Shown: positions 36,800 through 46,206, counted from the first letter of the stretch. The stretch: 64,000 bases of DNA from Pseudoalteromonas sp. N1230-9 (GCF_032716425.1 NZ_CP090420.1:496001-560000), one strand, 5' to 3'. A program made the numbers and translations. The notes: generated by a model from the letters alone, not told the origin.

Positions 36800-37009
36800 A
36801 TGTCTAACGTTGTTTCAGGTACAGTTAAGTGGTTTAACGAATCTAAAGGTTTTGGTTTCATCGAGCAAGAAAATGGCCCAGACGTGTTTGCACACTTCAG
36901 CGCTATCAAAAGCGAAGGTTTCAAAACTTTAGCTGAAGGCCAACGTGTAGAGTTCACTCTTTCACAAGGTCAAAAAGGCCCTCAAGCGGATAACATCACT
37001 CCGTTATAA
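36800..37009 (+). CDS. Cold-shock protein, CspA family
   Basis: A 69-residue OB-fold nucleic-acid chaperone. RNP1 is KGFGFIEQ and RNP2 is VFAHFSAI, both complete; the end QADNITPL is typical. It should bind single-stranded RNA/DNA and melt secondary structures at low temperature or in stationary phase. The ATG at 36800 has AGGA 8 bases before it, better than the ATG two codons earlier, which is only 2 bases away. It is monocistronic with a terminator hairpin downstream. Confidence 0.95.
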   Translation: MSNVVSGTVKWFNESKGFGFIEQENGPDVFAHFSAIKSEGFKTLAEGQRVEFTLSQGQKGPQADNITPL

Positions 37010-37036
37010 TTTTTACTTTTAGTAAAAATTAAGAAG

Positions 37037-37061
37037 AAGCAAGCTACGGCTTGCTTTTTTT
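37037..37061 (+). terminator. Terminator of the cold-shock gene
   Basis: AAGCAAGC (37037-37044) pairs with GCTTGCTT (37049-37056) around TACG and runs into T7. A weaker AT hairpin lies just before it. Confidence 0.85.
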
Positions 37062-37118
37062 ATGCCTAAAAATTGACTGGTAGCATGAACATTTCTATAG
37101 TTAATTCAGTCGTCGTAT

Positions 37119-37883
37119 TTGAGTATTTTAGCCATTTTTAGATATCTTGTATTAGCGTGTTTGTACATTACACCTGTTGTGTACGCCAAGCACAGTGTGA
37201 CCATCTATACCGAGCAGTTTCCCCCTTATAACTTCTCTAATAAAGGCTACTTGGAAGGAATTAACCTTCGATTTGTAAGAGCAATGTGTGTGGATGCAGA
37301 TATTGAATGTCGATTCGTCTTATTACCGTGGTCTAGAGCATATCACTTAGCGCAAGAGGAGCCGATGGCAGGGTTGGTGTCTACAGCACGTATCCCAGAT
37401 AGAGAGCCTTTATTTAATTGGGTTGGACCTATGGCTTCATCCCGTAATTATTTTTACCGCTTAAAATCGAATCCCCAAGTTAATCCGCGAGATTTATCTG
37501 AGGTGAAAGATTACACTCTAGGTGTGGTTAGAGACAGTATTTATGAGCAGTTTGTAGAAAATATTGGTTTTGAAAATGAGCAGAATTTACTTAAATTTAG
37601 CCATTATTATGAATGCATTAACTTATTCTTTAAGGGAAAGCTCGACCTTATTATCGGCTCAGAATTATCCTTCCATTATCAACTCATGCAATACGGTTAT
37701 GCGGGTCAAGAAGTTGTAAAGTTAATAGAACTCCCCCTTAACGATACGACGGGTAACTTTTTAGCGTTGAATAAAAATATGCCTAAAGAGATTGTTGAGC
37801 AATTTCAAAACAGCTATCAAAAGCTAATGAAACAAGGTAAGTTAGACAAGTTAATAAATGAGTACTTGGTCAGTCAGCACTAA
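37119..37883 (+). CDS. Family-3 solute-binding-like periplasmic protein
   Basis: A protein of about 254 residues with a signal peptide (cut near VYA) and an SBP_bac_3 domain: VTIYTEQFPPYNF at the start, LPWSRAYHLA, PDREPLFNWVGP and ALNKNMP near the end. Members bind amino acids or similar ligands, or act as sensors. No ABC transporter permease is near, so a sensing or orphan role is likely. No in-frame ATG was found before the signal peptide, so I use a TTG at 37119; the ribosome site is weak and the start uncertain. It overlaps the next, convergent gene by 4 bases, and that gene encodes a paralogue. Confidence 0.75.
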   Translation: MSILAIFRYLVLACLYITPVVYAKHSVTIYTEQFPPYNFSNKGYLEGINLRFVRAMCVDADIECRFVLLPWSRAYHLAQEEPMAGLVSTARIPDREPLFNWVGPMASSRNYFYRLKSNPQVNPRDLSEVKDYTLGVVRDSIYEQFVENIGFENEQNLLKFSHYYECINLFFKGKLDLIIGSELSFHYQLMQYGYAGQEVVKLIELPLNDTTGNFLALNKNMPKEIVEQFQNSYQKLMKQGKLDKLINEYLVSQH

Positions 37884-38611
37884 TTATATTCAGTTTGCAT
37901 CATCACTTTTCGATAAGTCTGGCTCTTTGCTACATCTAAAAAAGCGTCTTTCAGTGCTTTAATGTAATTTGGATCTGTATTCTTATTTGCTGCAAGGTAG
38001 CCATTCATAACTAAGAAGTCGATAGTATGAGCAAAGGTGAAGTTGTGTTCGTCTTGTGCTAATTGGTCTGCCATTGCCGCTATGTAGTTTTTATCATCGA
38101 CAATAAGGTCTACTTTGCCTGATATGAGCAATTGATAAGAGCGGGTTATATCTGAAGTGTATATCAGGGTATAGCCTCGTTCAGAAAGCTGCTTTGCTGA
38201 AAGGTCATCACGTTGAACTGCAACTTTATACTGCTTAGCTTGTTCGCTTGCTGTTATATTAATATCAGCGCGTTGTGTAAGCTTTACAAAGCCCATGCGG
38301 TAAGTCGCTACTGCTCCAATCCATTCGAATTTACTTTCTCGTTCAGGTGTTTTTGCCATGCTATAAATAAGCGTATTTGGCTTTTTTAGTGCCATGCTAT
38401 AAGCGCGTGCCCACGGATACAGTTCAATGTTGGCTGTTAAATTAGCTTTGGCAAATATAGCCTTAACAAGCTGTGTACTGTCGCCTGCAACTTGGTTGTT
38501 AATTAGCGTTTGGTTGGGAGGAGAAAGTTCGGTCACGACTGTTAATGTCGGTTCACTATGAGCAGGCCAACTTATACATAATAAGGCGAATAAAAATAGA
38601 GAATATTTCAT
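37880..38611 (-). CDS. Second family-3 solute-binding-like periplasmic protein
   Basis: A 243-residue exported protein (signal peptide cut near AHS) of the same family as its convergent neighbour: it shares PWARAYSMA, PERESKFEWIG and the ending ALKDAF, with a similar length, but overall identity looks low. Like its partner it lacks transporter genes nearby. The two genes overlap tail to tail by 4 bases. This gene has its own promoter region on the side of the nucleoside transporter, from which it is separated by a terminator. Ligand unknown. Confidence 0.78.
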   Translation of the reverse strand: MKYSLFLFALLCISWPAHSEPTLTVVTELSPPNQTLINNQVAGDSTQLVKAIFAKANLTANIELYPWARAYSMALKKPNTLIYSMAKTPERESKFEWIGAVATYRMGFVKLTQRADINITASEQAKQYKVAVQRDDLSAKQLSERGYTLIYTSDITRSYQLLISGKVDLIVDDKNYIAAMADQLAQDEHNFTFAHTIDFLVMNGYLAANKNTDPNYIKALKDAFLDVAKSQTYRKVMMQTEYN

Positions 38612-38660
38612 TTATGTACTTAAAAAGACTTAGTAATTAAATCTTAGCACATAAAACGAT

Positions 38661-38680
38661 AAAAGGGCCTTGCGGCCCTT
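38661..38680 (-). terminator. Terminator of the nucleoside transporter operon
   Basis: On the minus strand AAGGGCC pairs with GGCCCTT around GCAA and runs into TT at 38662-38661 then ATCG. It lies 89 bases after the stop of the transporter gene and before the solute-binding protein gene. Confidence 0.7.
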
Positions 38681-38768
38681 GGTGAAGTATCGTTCAAGTC
38701 AGATAGACCTTTAACCCCTTAAAGTCCTATCCTATTGTTTTGCAACTACGGCTCATCTCATTAAGTTT

Positions 38769-39992
38769 CTAAGCTAGCGAGAGGAAAAAACCTGCAATTG
38801 CTGCACTCATGAGGTTAGCCATAGATCCTGCTAACACTGCTCTGAGCCCTAAGCGTGCGATATCCTTTCGCCGACTAGGCGCCATACCGCCTAATCCACC
38901 TAGTAAAATTGCTATCGATGATAAGTTAGCAAACCCACATAACGCGAATGTGACAATCGCTTGTGTGTGCGCGCTTAACGTATCGCGATAATTAATAAAG
39001 TCGAGGTAAGCAACGAATTCGTTAACTACAACCTTCTGACCTATAAAACTGCCTGCGATTACTGCTTCGTCCCAAGGTACACCTAGTAACCATGCAACGG
39101 GTGCAAATACGTAACCTAAAATTTCTTGTAGCGTTAATGTTGGGTGATCAAACCAACCACCAATACCGCCTAATAACCCATTTAGAAGTGCAATAAGTGC
39201 TACGAAAGCAAGTAACATCGCACCTACATTCAGTGCTAGTTGCATACCGTTTGCGGCGCCTGATGCGGCTGCATCAATTACGTTAACCGGCTTTTCTTCT
39301 TGTACGTCTAAATCTGCTAAATCTTCTTTTGGAGTTTCGGTCTCTGGCACAATCATTTTTGCCATTAAGAAACCACCTGGTGCCGCCATAAAACTGGCTG
39401 CAATTAAGTATTTAAGCTCTACACCAATTGTTACGTAACCTGCCATAACAGAGCCTGCTACGGTAGCAAGGCCACCTACCATTACCGCAAACAGCTCTGA
39501 CTTAGTCATGCTGGCGATAAATGGTTTAACAATCAATGGTGCTTCTGTTTGGCCAACGAAAATATTGGCGGTTGCAGAAAGCGATTCAGGGCGCGAGGTT
39601 TTCAATAGCTTTTGTAAGCCACCACCTAGAATCTTGATTATCCAATCCATCACCCCGATGTGATACAACACAGCAACGAGTGCGGAGAAGAACACGATAA
39701 CGGGCAATACTTGAATCGCAAAAATAAACCCTAAAGTATCTTGCGATGCCAGTGAGCCAAATAAGAAGCTAATCCCGTCATTGGCATAACCAATAACCGA
39801 TGAAACGCCTCGTGACATACTTGCCAGTACGTTTTTGCCCACTTCGAAGAACAAAACAAAGCCACCAATTAACACTTGAAGTAAAAAGGCGATGCCCACA
39901 GTTCTTAAATTAATTGCTTTACGGTTTGTCGAAGCCGCAAAAGCAATGCCTAGTAGCACAACAATGCCTACTAAGCTCATAAATGTTGTCAT
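38769..39992 (-). CDS. Concentrative nucleoside transporter (NupC/CNT family)
   Basis: A 407-residue inner-membrane protein that imports nucleosides with H+ or Na+. Family blocks include [15 protein letters not shown] (substrate-binding QTEAPL), [25 protein letters not shown] and, towards the C-terminus, [15 protein letters not shown]. About eight to ten membrane helices are seen. It forms an operon with udk, 18 bases upstream, so imported uridine/cytidine can be phosphorylated at once. The divergent deoB-deoD operon handles purine and deoxyribonucleosides. The group thus supports nucleoside salvage. The specific substrate set is not determined from sequence. Confidence 0.92.
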   Translation of the reverse strand: MTTFMSLVGIVVLLGIAFAASTNRKAINLRTVGIAFLLQVLIGGFVLFFEVGKNVLASMSRGVSSVIGYANDGISFLFGSLASQDTLGFIFAIQVLPVIVFFSALVAVLYHIGVMDWIIKILGGGLQKLLKTSRPESLSATANIFVGQTEAPLIVKPFIASMTKSELFAVMVGGLATVAGSVMAGYVTIGVELKYLIAASFMAAPGGFLMAKMIVPETETPKEDLADLDVQEEKPVNVIDAAASGAANGMQLALNVGAMLLAFVALIALLNGLLGGIGGWFDHPTLTLQEILGYVFAPVAWLLGVPWDEAVIAGSFIGQKVVVNEFVAYLDFINYRDTLSAHTQAIVTFALCGFANLSSIAILLGGLGGMAPSRRKDIARLGLRAVLAGSMANLMSAAIAGFFLSLA

Positions 39993-40010
39993 ACTGACTA
40001 TTTCCCGTTG

Positions 40011-40640
40011 TTATTGTTGCAGTAAATATTTTATTTTACTTTTAATTATATCAATGGCAACGCGATTCATACCGCCGCGTGTGACTACGAGATCAGCTTT
40101 GTGCTTTGATGGCTCAATAAACTGATAAAACATAGGTCGCACTGTCGCTTGATATTGATCAACAACGGACTGTAATGTTCTGCCACGCTGCTCCATATCT
40201 CGTTGCATACGGCGCATAAGGCAGATATCTAACGGTGTATCTATAAACACCTTAATATCAAATTCTTTACGAAGTGCCGGATCACTCAATAGCAAAATAC
40301 CCTCAACGATAAGTACTTTTGCAGGTGCAACTCGGCGCGTTTCATCGCTACGGGTATGCATTGCATAGTCATAAGTTGGTACGTCTACTGATTTTCCAGC
40401 GCGTAATTGAAGTAAGTGCTCATGCAAAAGCTCATGCTCGAAAGCATCAGGGTGGTCGTAATTGGTTTGCGTTCGATGGTCAAACGGCAAATGCGACTGG
40501 TCTTTGTAATAAGCATCTTCTTCGATCACTGCGATCGCGCCCGGTTCAAGCTCATTGACTAATTCGTTATAAATTGTCTTGCTAAAAAGAGACTTGCCCG
40601 ACGCAGATGCGCCAGCAATAGCTATAATTGTTCGTGTCAC
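40011..40640 (-). CDS. udk: Uridine kinase
   Basis: A 209-residue P-loop kinase that phosphorylates uridine and cytidine to UMP and CMP. GASASGKS is the Walker A loop; the middle has EDAYYKDQSHLPFDHRTQTNYDHPDAFEH, and VEGILLL and DTPLDICLMRRMQRD fit Udk. I choose the GTG at 40640, which gives VTRTIIAIAGAS and the usual length of about 210; the frame stays open upstream to 40844 but that extension has no family similarity and would overlap the deoB promoter. GAGAA lies several bases before the GTG. The transporter gene follows after 18 bases. Confidence 0.9.
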   Translation of the reverse strand: MTRTIIAIAGASASGKSLFSKTIYNELVNELEPGAIAVIEEDAYYKDQSHLPFDHRTQTNYDHPDAFEHELLHEHLLQLRAGKSVDVPTYDYAMHTRSDETRRVAPAKVLIVEGILLLSDPALRKEFDIKVFIDTPLDICLMRRMQRDMEQRGRTLQSVVDQYQATVRPMFYQFIEPSKHKADLVVTRGGMNRVAIDIIKSKIKYLLQQ

Positions 40641-40748
40641 TAAAGTTCTCGCCCACACAGAAGGAAACATTGTTAGGTAGATCACAATAGCAAAAAAGAC
40701 ACGATTAATCTCTTTTGCTTCGCTCAGAGGTGCAAATTTATAATGTTT

Positions 40749-40778
40749 CTGTTTTATGAAACAGGACTTATGTCCTGT
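40749..40778. promoter_or_regulatory. Two nested palindromes between udk and deoB
   Basis: CTGTTT-TATG-AAACAG (40749-40764) overlaps ACAGGAC-TTAT-GTCCTGT (40761-40778). Both are perfect inverted repeats and share ACAG, so they are mutually exclusive as hairpins. They sit in the divergent promoter region of the nucleoside genes and may be an operator or leader structure; the binder is unknown. Confidence 0.45.
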
Positions 40779-40831
40779 ACCAAAAATTCGAAGAGCATAT
40801 AAAGTATTCACATATTGATAACGAGGTACCC

Positions 40832-42061
40832 ATGGCAAGAGCACTCATCTTAATGGCAGATAGCCTAGGAATTGGCGCAGCACCTGACGCAGAGAAGTTT
40901 GGTGACGTAGGCGCTAATACTTTCGCTCATTTACTCAAAGCCTATGCTGAAGAAACCGGTGAGCACTTATCGCTACCTAATCTTACCCGTTTAGGTTTGG
41001 CCGATGCATGCGAAGCCGCAGGTAAAGAACCGTGTTTAGTCAGTGACCGCCAAGCGCCTATTGGCGCATGGGGTTACGCTAAAGAGTTATCAAGTGGTAA
41101 AGACACGCCTTCAGGACACTGGGAAATGGCCGGTGTACCTGTGTTATTTGATTGGGGTTACTTCCCAAATACACAGCCGTGTTTTCCGCAAGAATTTGTT
41201 GACGAGCTAATTGCTCGTGCAGAGATTCCTGGCATTTTAGGTAACTGCTATGCCTCAGGAACAACCATCTTAGAGCAACTAGGTGAAGAACACATGCAAA
41301 CCGGTATGCCGATTTGCTACACCTCAGTTGATAGCGTGTTTCAAATAGCCGCGCACGAAGAATCATTTGGACTGGAGAAACTTTATCAGGTTTGCGAAAT
41401 CGCACGGGCGCTGCTTGATGAAATGAACATAGGAAGAGTGATTGCGCGGCCATTTTTGGGTTCGAGCCGTGACGATTTTGCCCGTACAGGTAATCGTCGT
41501 GACTATTCGGTGTTGCCACCGTCGCCAACCTTGCTTGATAAATTATCGCAAGACGGCGGTGAAGTGATCAGTATTGGTAAAATTGCCGATATCTATGCGC
41601 ACCAAGGCATCACCCAAAAACACAAAGCGCCAGGGCTAATGAACTTGCTTGAGAAAACCTCAGAAGTGATTGCAAGCGCACCTGAGCATAGTTTGATTTT
41701 TACAAACTTAGTTGATTTTGATGAAAAGTACGGTCATCGCCGTAATGCAGTTGGCTATGCTAAAGCATTAAAAGAGTTTGATGATTACCTACCGACCATC
41801 TTAAATCAGCTAAATAGTGATGATGTGTTAATTATCACGGCCGATCACGGATGTGATCCAACAGCAGCAGGCACTGACCATACACGTGAATACGTGCCAG
41901 TACTTGCATACCAACCGGGAATGACAAGCACCCCGCTTGGAGAACGAGCTAGTTTTGCAGACATAGGTCAAACCCTTGCCCAGTGGTTTAATCTTCCTGC
42001 ACTTGAATACGGTGATAGTTTTAACGACAAGCTATTAGCGAACAAAAAAGGAAACCAATAA
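40832..42061 (+). CDS. deoB: Phosphopentomutase
   Basis: A 409-residue alkaline-phosphatase-superfamily enzyme that interconverts ribose/deoxyribose 1- and 5-phosphates in nucleoside breakdown. Recognised blocks are [18 protein letters not shown] at the start with the first metal Asp, DTPSGHWEM (metal/phosphothreonine region), and TADHGCDPT then DHTREYVP near the end (metal His/Asp). Length fits E. coli DeoB (407). GAGG lies 6 bases before the ATG. The deoD gene overlaps its stop by one base, giving a deoBD operon divergent from udk; a palindrome between them may regulate it. Confidence 0.97.
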   Translation: MARALILMADSLGIGAAPDAEKFGDVGANTFAHLLKAYAEETGEHLSLPNLTRLGLADACEAAGKEPCLVSDRQAPIGAWGYAKELSSGKDTPSGHWEMAGVPVLFDWGYFPNTQPCFPQEFVDELIARAEIPGILGNCYASGTTILEQLGEEHMQTGMPICYTSVDSVFQIAAHEESFGLEKLYQVCEIARALLDEMNIGRVIARPFLGSSRDDFARTGNRRDYSVLPPSPTLLDKLSQDGGEVISIGKIADIYAHQGITQKHKAPGLMNLLEKTSEVIASAPEHSLIFTNLVDFDEKYGHRRNAVGYAKALKEFDDYLPTILNQLNSDDVLIITADHGCDPTAAGTDHTREYVPVLAYQPGMTSTPLGERASFADIGQTLAQWFNLPALEYGDSFNDKLLANKKGNQ

Positions 42062-42762
42062 TGAGTACTCCTCATATCAGCGCCAATGTAGGCGAATTTG
42101 CAGAAACGGTATTAATGCCGGGTGATCCGCTTCGCGCTCAATACATTGCTGAAAACTTTTTAGATGACGCAAAACAAGTGACAGGCGTTCGTAATATGTA
42201 TGGTTTTACCGGTACCTACAAAGGTAAACCAGTTAGTATTATGGGCTCTGGGATGGGTATTCCATCAATGTCAATTTATGCCCGTGAATTGATCGTTAGT
42301 TACGGCGTTAAAAATCTAATTCGTATTGGTACCTGTGGCGGTATTGGTAGCGATATCAAAATCCGTGACGTTATCTTTGCACAAGGTGCAAGCACAGATT
42401 CAAACGTAAACCGTGCGCGTGTACGTGGTTACGACTTTGCCGCAATTGCTGATTTTGGTTTACTACTAAACGGCGTAAACGCAGCAAAAGAATTAGGCAT
42501 TGAAGCGAAAGTAGGTAATGTATTTACAACAGATACATTCTACCAAGCAGATAACACATTCTATCAAGAATTAGACAAGCTAGGCGTACTTGCTGTTGAT
42601 ATGGAAACAGCTGGCATGTACGGCGTAGCCGCTGAATACGGCGCAAAAGCGATGGCACTATTTACTGTAAGTGACCACGTAATCACTGGTGAAGCGACAC
42701 CAAGTGAAGAGCGTCAAAGCACCTTTAACGAAATGGTTAAAATTGCTTTAGAATCAATTTAA
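42061..42762 (+). CDS. deoD: Purine nucleoside phosphorylase
   Basis: A 233-residue enzyme of the hexameric NP-I family that splits purine (deoxy)nucleosides into base and (deoxy)ribose-1-phosphate. Blocks: [18 protein letters not shown] near residue 20, RIGTCGGI (phosphate site), DMETAGMYG (Glu for ribose) and SDHVITGE (catalytic Asp). Length matches DeoD (239). Start ATG overlaps the deoB stop by one base with AAAGGAAA before it. A terminator stem AAGCCGCAT/ATGCGGCTT closes the operon. Confidence 0.97.
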   Translation: MSTPHISANVGEFAETVLMPGDPLRAQYIAENFLDDAKQVTGVRNMYGFTGTYKGKPVSIMGSGMGIPSMSIYARELIVSYGVKNLIRIGTCGGIGSDIKIRDVIFAQGASTDSNVNRARVRGYDFAAIADFGLLLNGVNAAKELGIEAKVGNVFTTDTFYQADNTFYQELDKLGVLAVDMETAGMYGVAAEYGAKAMALFTVSDHVITGEATPSEERQSTFNEMVKIALESI

Positions 42763-42829
42763 ACAAGTTCCTTGGTAACGTATTCACTGAAATTTGGAGA
42801 CACGCCCAAAGTGAAGTGAGACTAACCTC

Positions 42830-42856
42830 AAAGCCGCATTTATGCGGCTTTTTTTA
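42830..42856 (+). terminator. Terminator of deoBD
   Basis: AAGCCGCAT (42831-42839) pairs with ATGCGGCTT (42842-42850) and continues into T7, 69 bases after the deoD stop. Confidence 0.9.
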
Positions 42857-42974
42857 TAGCTAACTTATTTACCTCGCGTAAAATCCTCTTCGCATCTCGC
42901 AACTGTCCCTTAAAACTTGAAAATTCAACCAACTGTTGCCACTTTTAATAGAGGAACAACAACTGAGGATGTGT

Positions 42975-43715
42975 ATGTCTAATTGGGTTGAAGCTAAGGT
43001 AAAAGACGTTAAATGGTGGACCGACTCACTATTTAGCTTAATCGTTAATGCCGATGTCGAACCATTCACGGCAGGGCAGTTTACAAAGCTTGCAATGCAA
43101 GTCGGTGATAAACGGGTAGCACGTGCCTATTCTTATGTGAATGCGCCAAATAACCCAGATCTTGAGTTTTATCTTATCAACGTTAAAGACGGTCAACTTT
43201 CTCAGCAGCTGGCACAATTAAAGCCAGGTGACTCTGTGACTATTGAGCGCCGCGCCACAGGTTTTTTTACCCTTGATGAAGTGCCAAGCAGTGAGCAGCT
43301 TTATATGCTGAGTACAGGTACGGCACTAGGGCCTTTTATTTCAATATTAGAGCAAGGCGAAGTATGGCAAAAGTTTGAGCATGTTCATCTTGTGCATGGG
43401 GTGCGCCTTAATGAAGATTTGAGCTACCAAGATCGCATTAAAGCACTACTACAGCAGCAGCCAAACTTGCATTATTCTCCTGTAGTCAGCCGAGAGTCAG
43501 TCACAATGGGGTTTAATGGTCGGATCACAGATGTAATTAAAGACCACCGTTTGTTTGATGTTACAGGTCATCCTGCTGTGCCTGATACTACACAATTTAT
43601 GATTTGTGGTAATCCAGAAATGGTGAAAGATACAACAGCTATTTTGCTAGAGCTTGGCTTTAGCCGCAATAGGCGTCGTGATCCTGGTCATATAACTGTT
43701 GAGCAATATTGGTAA
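42975..43715 (+). CDS. fpr: Ferredoxin (flavodoxin)-NADP reductase
   Basis: A 246-residue FAD enzyme, close in length to E. coli Fpr (248), moving electrons between NADPH and ferredoxin or flavodoxin. Blocks: FTAGQFTKLAM, RAYSYVNAPNNP (the RxYS FAD motif), GTALGPFISIL (NADP pyrophosphate site), HGVRLNEDLSY and the end RDPGHITVEQYW. The ATG at 42975 has GAGG 6 bases before it; upstream in-frame codons extend the frame without similarity. Its 3' region is followed after 70 bases by an NTF2-like gene with its own ribosome site. Confidence 0.93.
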   Translation: MSNWVEAKVKDVKWWTDSLFSLIVNADVEPFTAGQFTKLAMQVGDKRVARAYSYVNAPNNPDLEFYLINVKDGQLSQQLAQLKPGDSVTIERRATGFFTLDEVPSSEQLYMLSTGTALGPFISILEQGEVWQKFEHVHLVHGVRLNEDLSYQDRIKALLQQQPNLHYSPVVSRESVTMGFNGRITDVIKDHRLFDVTGHPAVPDTTQFMICGNPEMVKDTTAILLELGFSRNRRRDPGHITVEQYW

Positions 43716-43785
43716 AAAGCTATGCCTAATAGCTAGAATTTGCTACTTTAGCGCCTCAAATGAGCATGGTCTGTTTAGGAAAACT

Positions 43786-44496
43786 ATGAAACCGTTACTT
43801 TTTGCAATAAGTCTATTTATTTCATGGCAATTGGCTGCCTCAGAGTTAAGCACTGAACAAAAGCAAGCTCAGCCAGCTTCAGTAAACGAACCTGAAAAGA
43901 AAGACGTCGATAGCCTTGAATTTATTGAACAGAAGTCAGCGACTCAGCAAGTACCGAGCTCAGCCCAAGCTAAAAAACCGGTGGCTGAGGTTGATGACAG
44001 TAAGGTATTAGGTTCACAAAACCCTGCACCTGCAGAACAGCCTAAGACCGCAGAGGAAAAACAAGAGGCTGTAAATGAGGCTGAACAAGCTGTTGCTAAA
44101 GCTAAAAAAGCACTTACTGAGAAACAGCAAGAAAAGGCGCGTCAGTCACGAGAGGCAACAGCGGTTATAGAACAAGTTATTGCCGCTTATAACGCCCGTA
44201 ATATTGATGCTTTTATTAAAATGTATGACGAAAATGTTGAGTTTTATACGTTTCCTAATGAGCTTATGTTCACAGGAAAAGAGAAGCTTATAGCTCGCTA
44301 CGGCATCATGTTTAAAAAATTAAAGTGTATTAAATCATCGCCAATTAAACGTATTGTGCATGGCAATATAGTGATTGATCATGAGTTATCAGAAACCTGT
44401 TCAGAAGACCCGAATGTGGTTGATAAGCGGGCTGAATTTGTAACAAGTTACCAAATCGAAAACGGTAAAATAACCAAAGTGTTATTCTTCCGTTAG
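43786..44496 (+). CDS. Exported protein with NTF2/SnoaL-like domain
   Basis: A 236-residue protein with a signal peptide (cut near AASE), a charged, low-complexity middle (Glu/Lys/Gln/Ala-rich, about residues 25-135, partly coiled-coil-like as in EQAVAKAKKALTEKQQEKAR), and a C-terminal NTF2-like fold: VIAAYNARNIDAFIKMYDEN, FTGKEKLIARY and ETCSEDP, with ITKVLFFR as last strand. Similar SnoaL-like domains bind small molecules or act as enzymes; no catalytic pair is clear. The ATG at 43786 has AGGA before it and starts the signal peptide; an upstream in-frame start would overlap fpr. A strong terminator follows. Confidence 0.8.
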   Translation: MKPLLFAISLFISWQLAASELSTEQKQAQPASVNEPEKKDVDSLEFIEQKSATQQVPSSAQAKKPVAEVDDSKVLGSQNPAPAEQPKTAEEKQEAVNEAEQAVAKAKKALTEKQQEKARQSREATAVIEQVIAAYNARNIDAFIKMYDENVEFYTFPNELMFTGKEKLIARYGIMFKKLKCIKSSPIKRIVHGNIVIDHELSETCSEDPNVVDKRAEFVTSYQIENGKITKVLFFR

Positions 44497-44528
44497 AAAA
44501 AAGAGCAGCTCAGCTGCTCTTTTTTTTG
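44497..44528 (+). terminator. Terminator after the NTF2-like gene
   Basis: AAAAGAGCAGC pairs with GCTGCTCTTTT around TCA and runs into T8; it starts directly after the stop codon. Confidence 0.9.
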
Positions 44529-44546
44529 GGTAGATGAAAGTTACTC

Positions 44547-44588
44547 GATTCGTGGTAGCAGCGATTTCACATCGCGTTCTAGCACCTA
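44547..44588 (+). repeat. 42-base direct repeat, copy 1 (3' side of hipBA)
   Basis: Differs from 46294-46335 at only one base (C at 44570, T in the other copy). It contains the palindromic core GCGAT-TTCAC-ATCGC. The two copies bracket the hipBA module. A related dispersed element follows at 44623-44680 (GCGGGATAAACCTGC then a hairpin TGAAAC/GTTTCA with T6). Confidence 0.9.
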
Positions 44589-44684
44589 GAACCAAGCGCC
44601 AGCACCTAAATCCTAGCACCTAATGACGCGGGATAAACCTGCGGCTACATGTAGGCGTGAAACTTGTTTCATGCTTTTTTGCTA

Positions 44685-45899
44685 TCAACCTTCATTTATT
44701 TCGGGAATTACACCTTTTAAACGAGTGATATCTTCATCACTAACGTCTGCAAAGTGTTTAAAGTGAATCGGCCAATCTTTGCAATATTCTTCTATCTCTT
44801 TAATGATATTTTTTGCTGCTGAAGTTGCTAATCCAAACCGTTTTGCCTGAGATAAAAAATTGCTTTTACTTGCATAACGCCCATCATCGCCAAAGCCAAG
44901 ACCATGTTGTTTTGAGTTGTTGATTGGAGTGATGTCATAGGCTGGACTTAATCGCCAATTTTTTTGTGAAAATGAATATAGGAATGCATGATTGCGAGTG
45001 TGATCATCTGTATTACCAATATACGCATTGAACACCATTCGCTTAAACAGCTCTTCAGCATCGCCTGCATTTTGTATTGTTTGATGCCTAATGAATTCAG
45101 CTAATTGACCATATGAGTAGTTACTTGAAAGGTCACTCATAGCAATTTTGGGTTTTTGAAGTAAGCTATTTGCACTTAAAAAGTGGTGTGTTGGTAAACC
45201 ATTGCATACATCAAATCGCTCAACAAGTAGCACATCACCGGTATGTGTTTCATGAATGAAGGTAGGAGCAGTATTAATGCCAAGCTGTTCTGCCATTTTC
45301 ATTGCAGCATGCTCGGCTCTGACTAAATTGAATAAATCATCTTGGCGATTGAATTTTGCTAAGTAGAGTTTGTTGTCAATTTGTATAGAGGTCTTTGGTC
45401 TAGCTCCCCCCATGCTTTGGCCAAACTCAAATGCTTTCTTAGCTTCTTCTGAAATTGTTTTATTCGCCAGCAAGTCATCTTTAGCTTGGTTTAGTAAGGC
45501 TAAATCAGACAAGGTGTTTTTGTTAGTTTTATGTTTTGAGGCACTTCGAGAGAGACTAAAAACAAGAGCTCCTACACCATACCCAGAGCCTGCTAGTAAA
45601 AACTCTAGCTCGTTTTTAGGTTTTGTATTATGAAGCGAAAGAATTAACTTGCGGCCCCATGAGTTAGCTCCTGCATCACTCAATACGCCAAACACTCCTT
45701 TATTAGCGGTGTAACTAAAAATCCCTGACTTTAATGGAAGATGTATTGGGTCTAGAGCAAAGGCATCGCTTCGGGCTAAATAACTCTTACCATAGTTGAA
45801 CTCACCGCGACCCGATTGATTATCTAATTTAAAGTAACCACAGATAATGGGTTTTTCTTCTAAACCATCTATAAATACATAGCACTCAGAAGTCATCAT
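44685..45899 (-). CDS. hipA: HipA-like kinase toxin
   Basis: A 404-residue Ser/Thr kinase of the HipA family. HipA of E. coli phosphorylates glutamyl-tRNA synthetase and slows growth. Blocks: a HipA N1-type start (VFGVLSDAGANSWGRKL), GGARPKTSIQ (ATP-loop region with the autophosphorylated-Ser area), NTDDHTRNHAF (catalytic Asp and Asn), YDITP (metal Asp). I take the ATG at 45899 because AGGA lies 5 bases upstream; it overlaps the hipB end by 14 bases. Unlike E. coli, the module sits between two copies of a 42-base intergenic repeat, which suggests acquisition or deletion by recombination. Target protein unknown. Confidence 0.85.
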   Translation of the reverse strand: MMTSECYVFIDGLEEKPIICGYFKLDNQSGRGEFNYGKSYLARSDAFALDPIHLPLKSGIFSYTANKGVFGVLSDAGANSWGRKLILSLHNTKPKNELEFLLAGSGYGVGALVFSLSRSASKHKTNKNTLSDLALLNQAKDDLLANKTISEEAKKAFEFGQSMGGARPKTSIQIDNKLYLAKFNRQDDLFNLVRAEHAAMKMAEQLGINTAPTFIHETHTGDVLLVERFDVCNGLPTHHFLSANSLLQKPKIAMSDLSSNYSYGQLAEFIRHQTIQNAGDAEELFKRMVFNAYIGNTDDHTRNHAFLYSFSQKNWRLSPAYDITPINNSKQHGLGFGDDGRYASKSNFLSQAKRFGLATSAAKNIIKEIEEYCKDWPIHFKHFADVSDEDITRLKGVIPEINEG

Positions 45900-46206
45900 T
45901 AATTTCCTGTGGTGAATTTCGTTTACGTTGGCGAGCATTGTATCCACCTACGTCGGCTGCTAATTCATTTATTTCGTCAAGAAGCGCTCCTTGTAAGTTA
46001 AGTACAACCAGTGCTTCAAAAAGAATATCACTTTTCACGACATCACCTTGTTCTAACTTTTGTACAGTCGAACGTGATACCCCAATCATTTTCGCAAATG
46101 TACTTTGCGTATAATGAAGAGTTCGGTGCTGGCGAATCAAATCTCCCAGTTTTTGTGCCATTTTTACAGCCTGCTCAGAACGCATATTGATTACTTTATA
46201 AGTCAT
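45886..46206 (-). CDS. hipB: HipB-like antitoxin (HTH_XRE)
   Basis: A 106-residue DNA-binding antitoxin. LGDLIRQHRTLHYTQSTFAK and GVSRSTVQKLEQGD form the Xre/Cro-type helix-turn-helix. The middle and C-terminal part (VVLNLQGALLDEI, then a basic tail) would bind HipA. It likely represses the operon by binding operators upstream. The ATG at 46206 has a weak ribosome site; a second in-frame ATG lies 7 codons later. The hipA start overlaps its end by 14 bases. Upstream lie an AT-rich promoter region and then the second 42-base repeat. Confidence 0.82.
   Translation of the reverse strand: MTYKVINMRSEQAVKMAQKLGDLIRQHRTLHYTQSTFAKMIGVSRSTVQKLEQGDVVKSDILFEALVVLNLQGALLDEINELAADVGGYNARQRKRNSPQEINDDF

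Noticed and set aside
40641-40844. Longer uridine kinase starting at 40844
   Set aside because: The extra N-terminal residues have no family similarity and would cover the deoB promoter; the GTG at 40640 gives the normal length.
41079-41528. 149-codon gene on the minus strand inside deoB
   Set aside because: Antisense shadow of a well-conserved gene.
44685-46206. hipBA as part of a larger mobile element
   Set aside because: No integrase, transposase or terminal inverted repeats are seen; only the 42-base direct repeats support movement.
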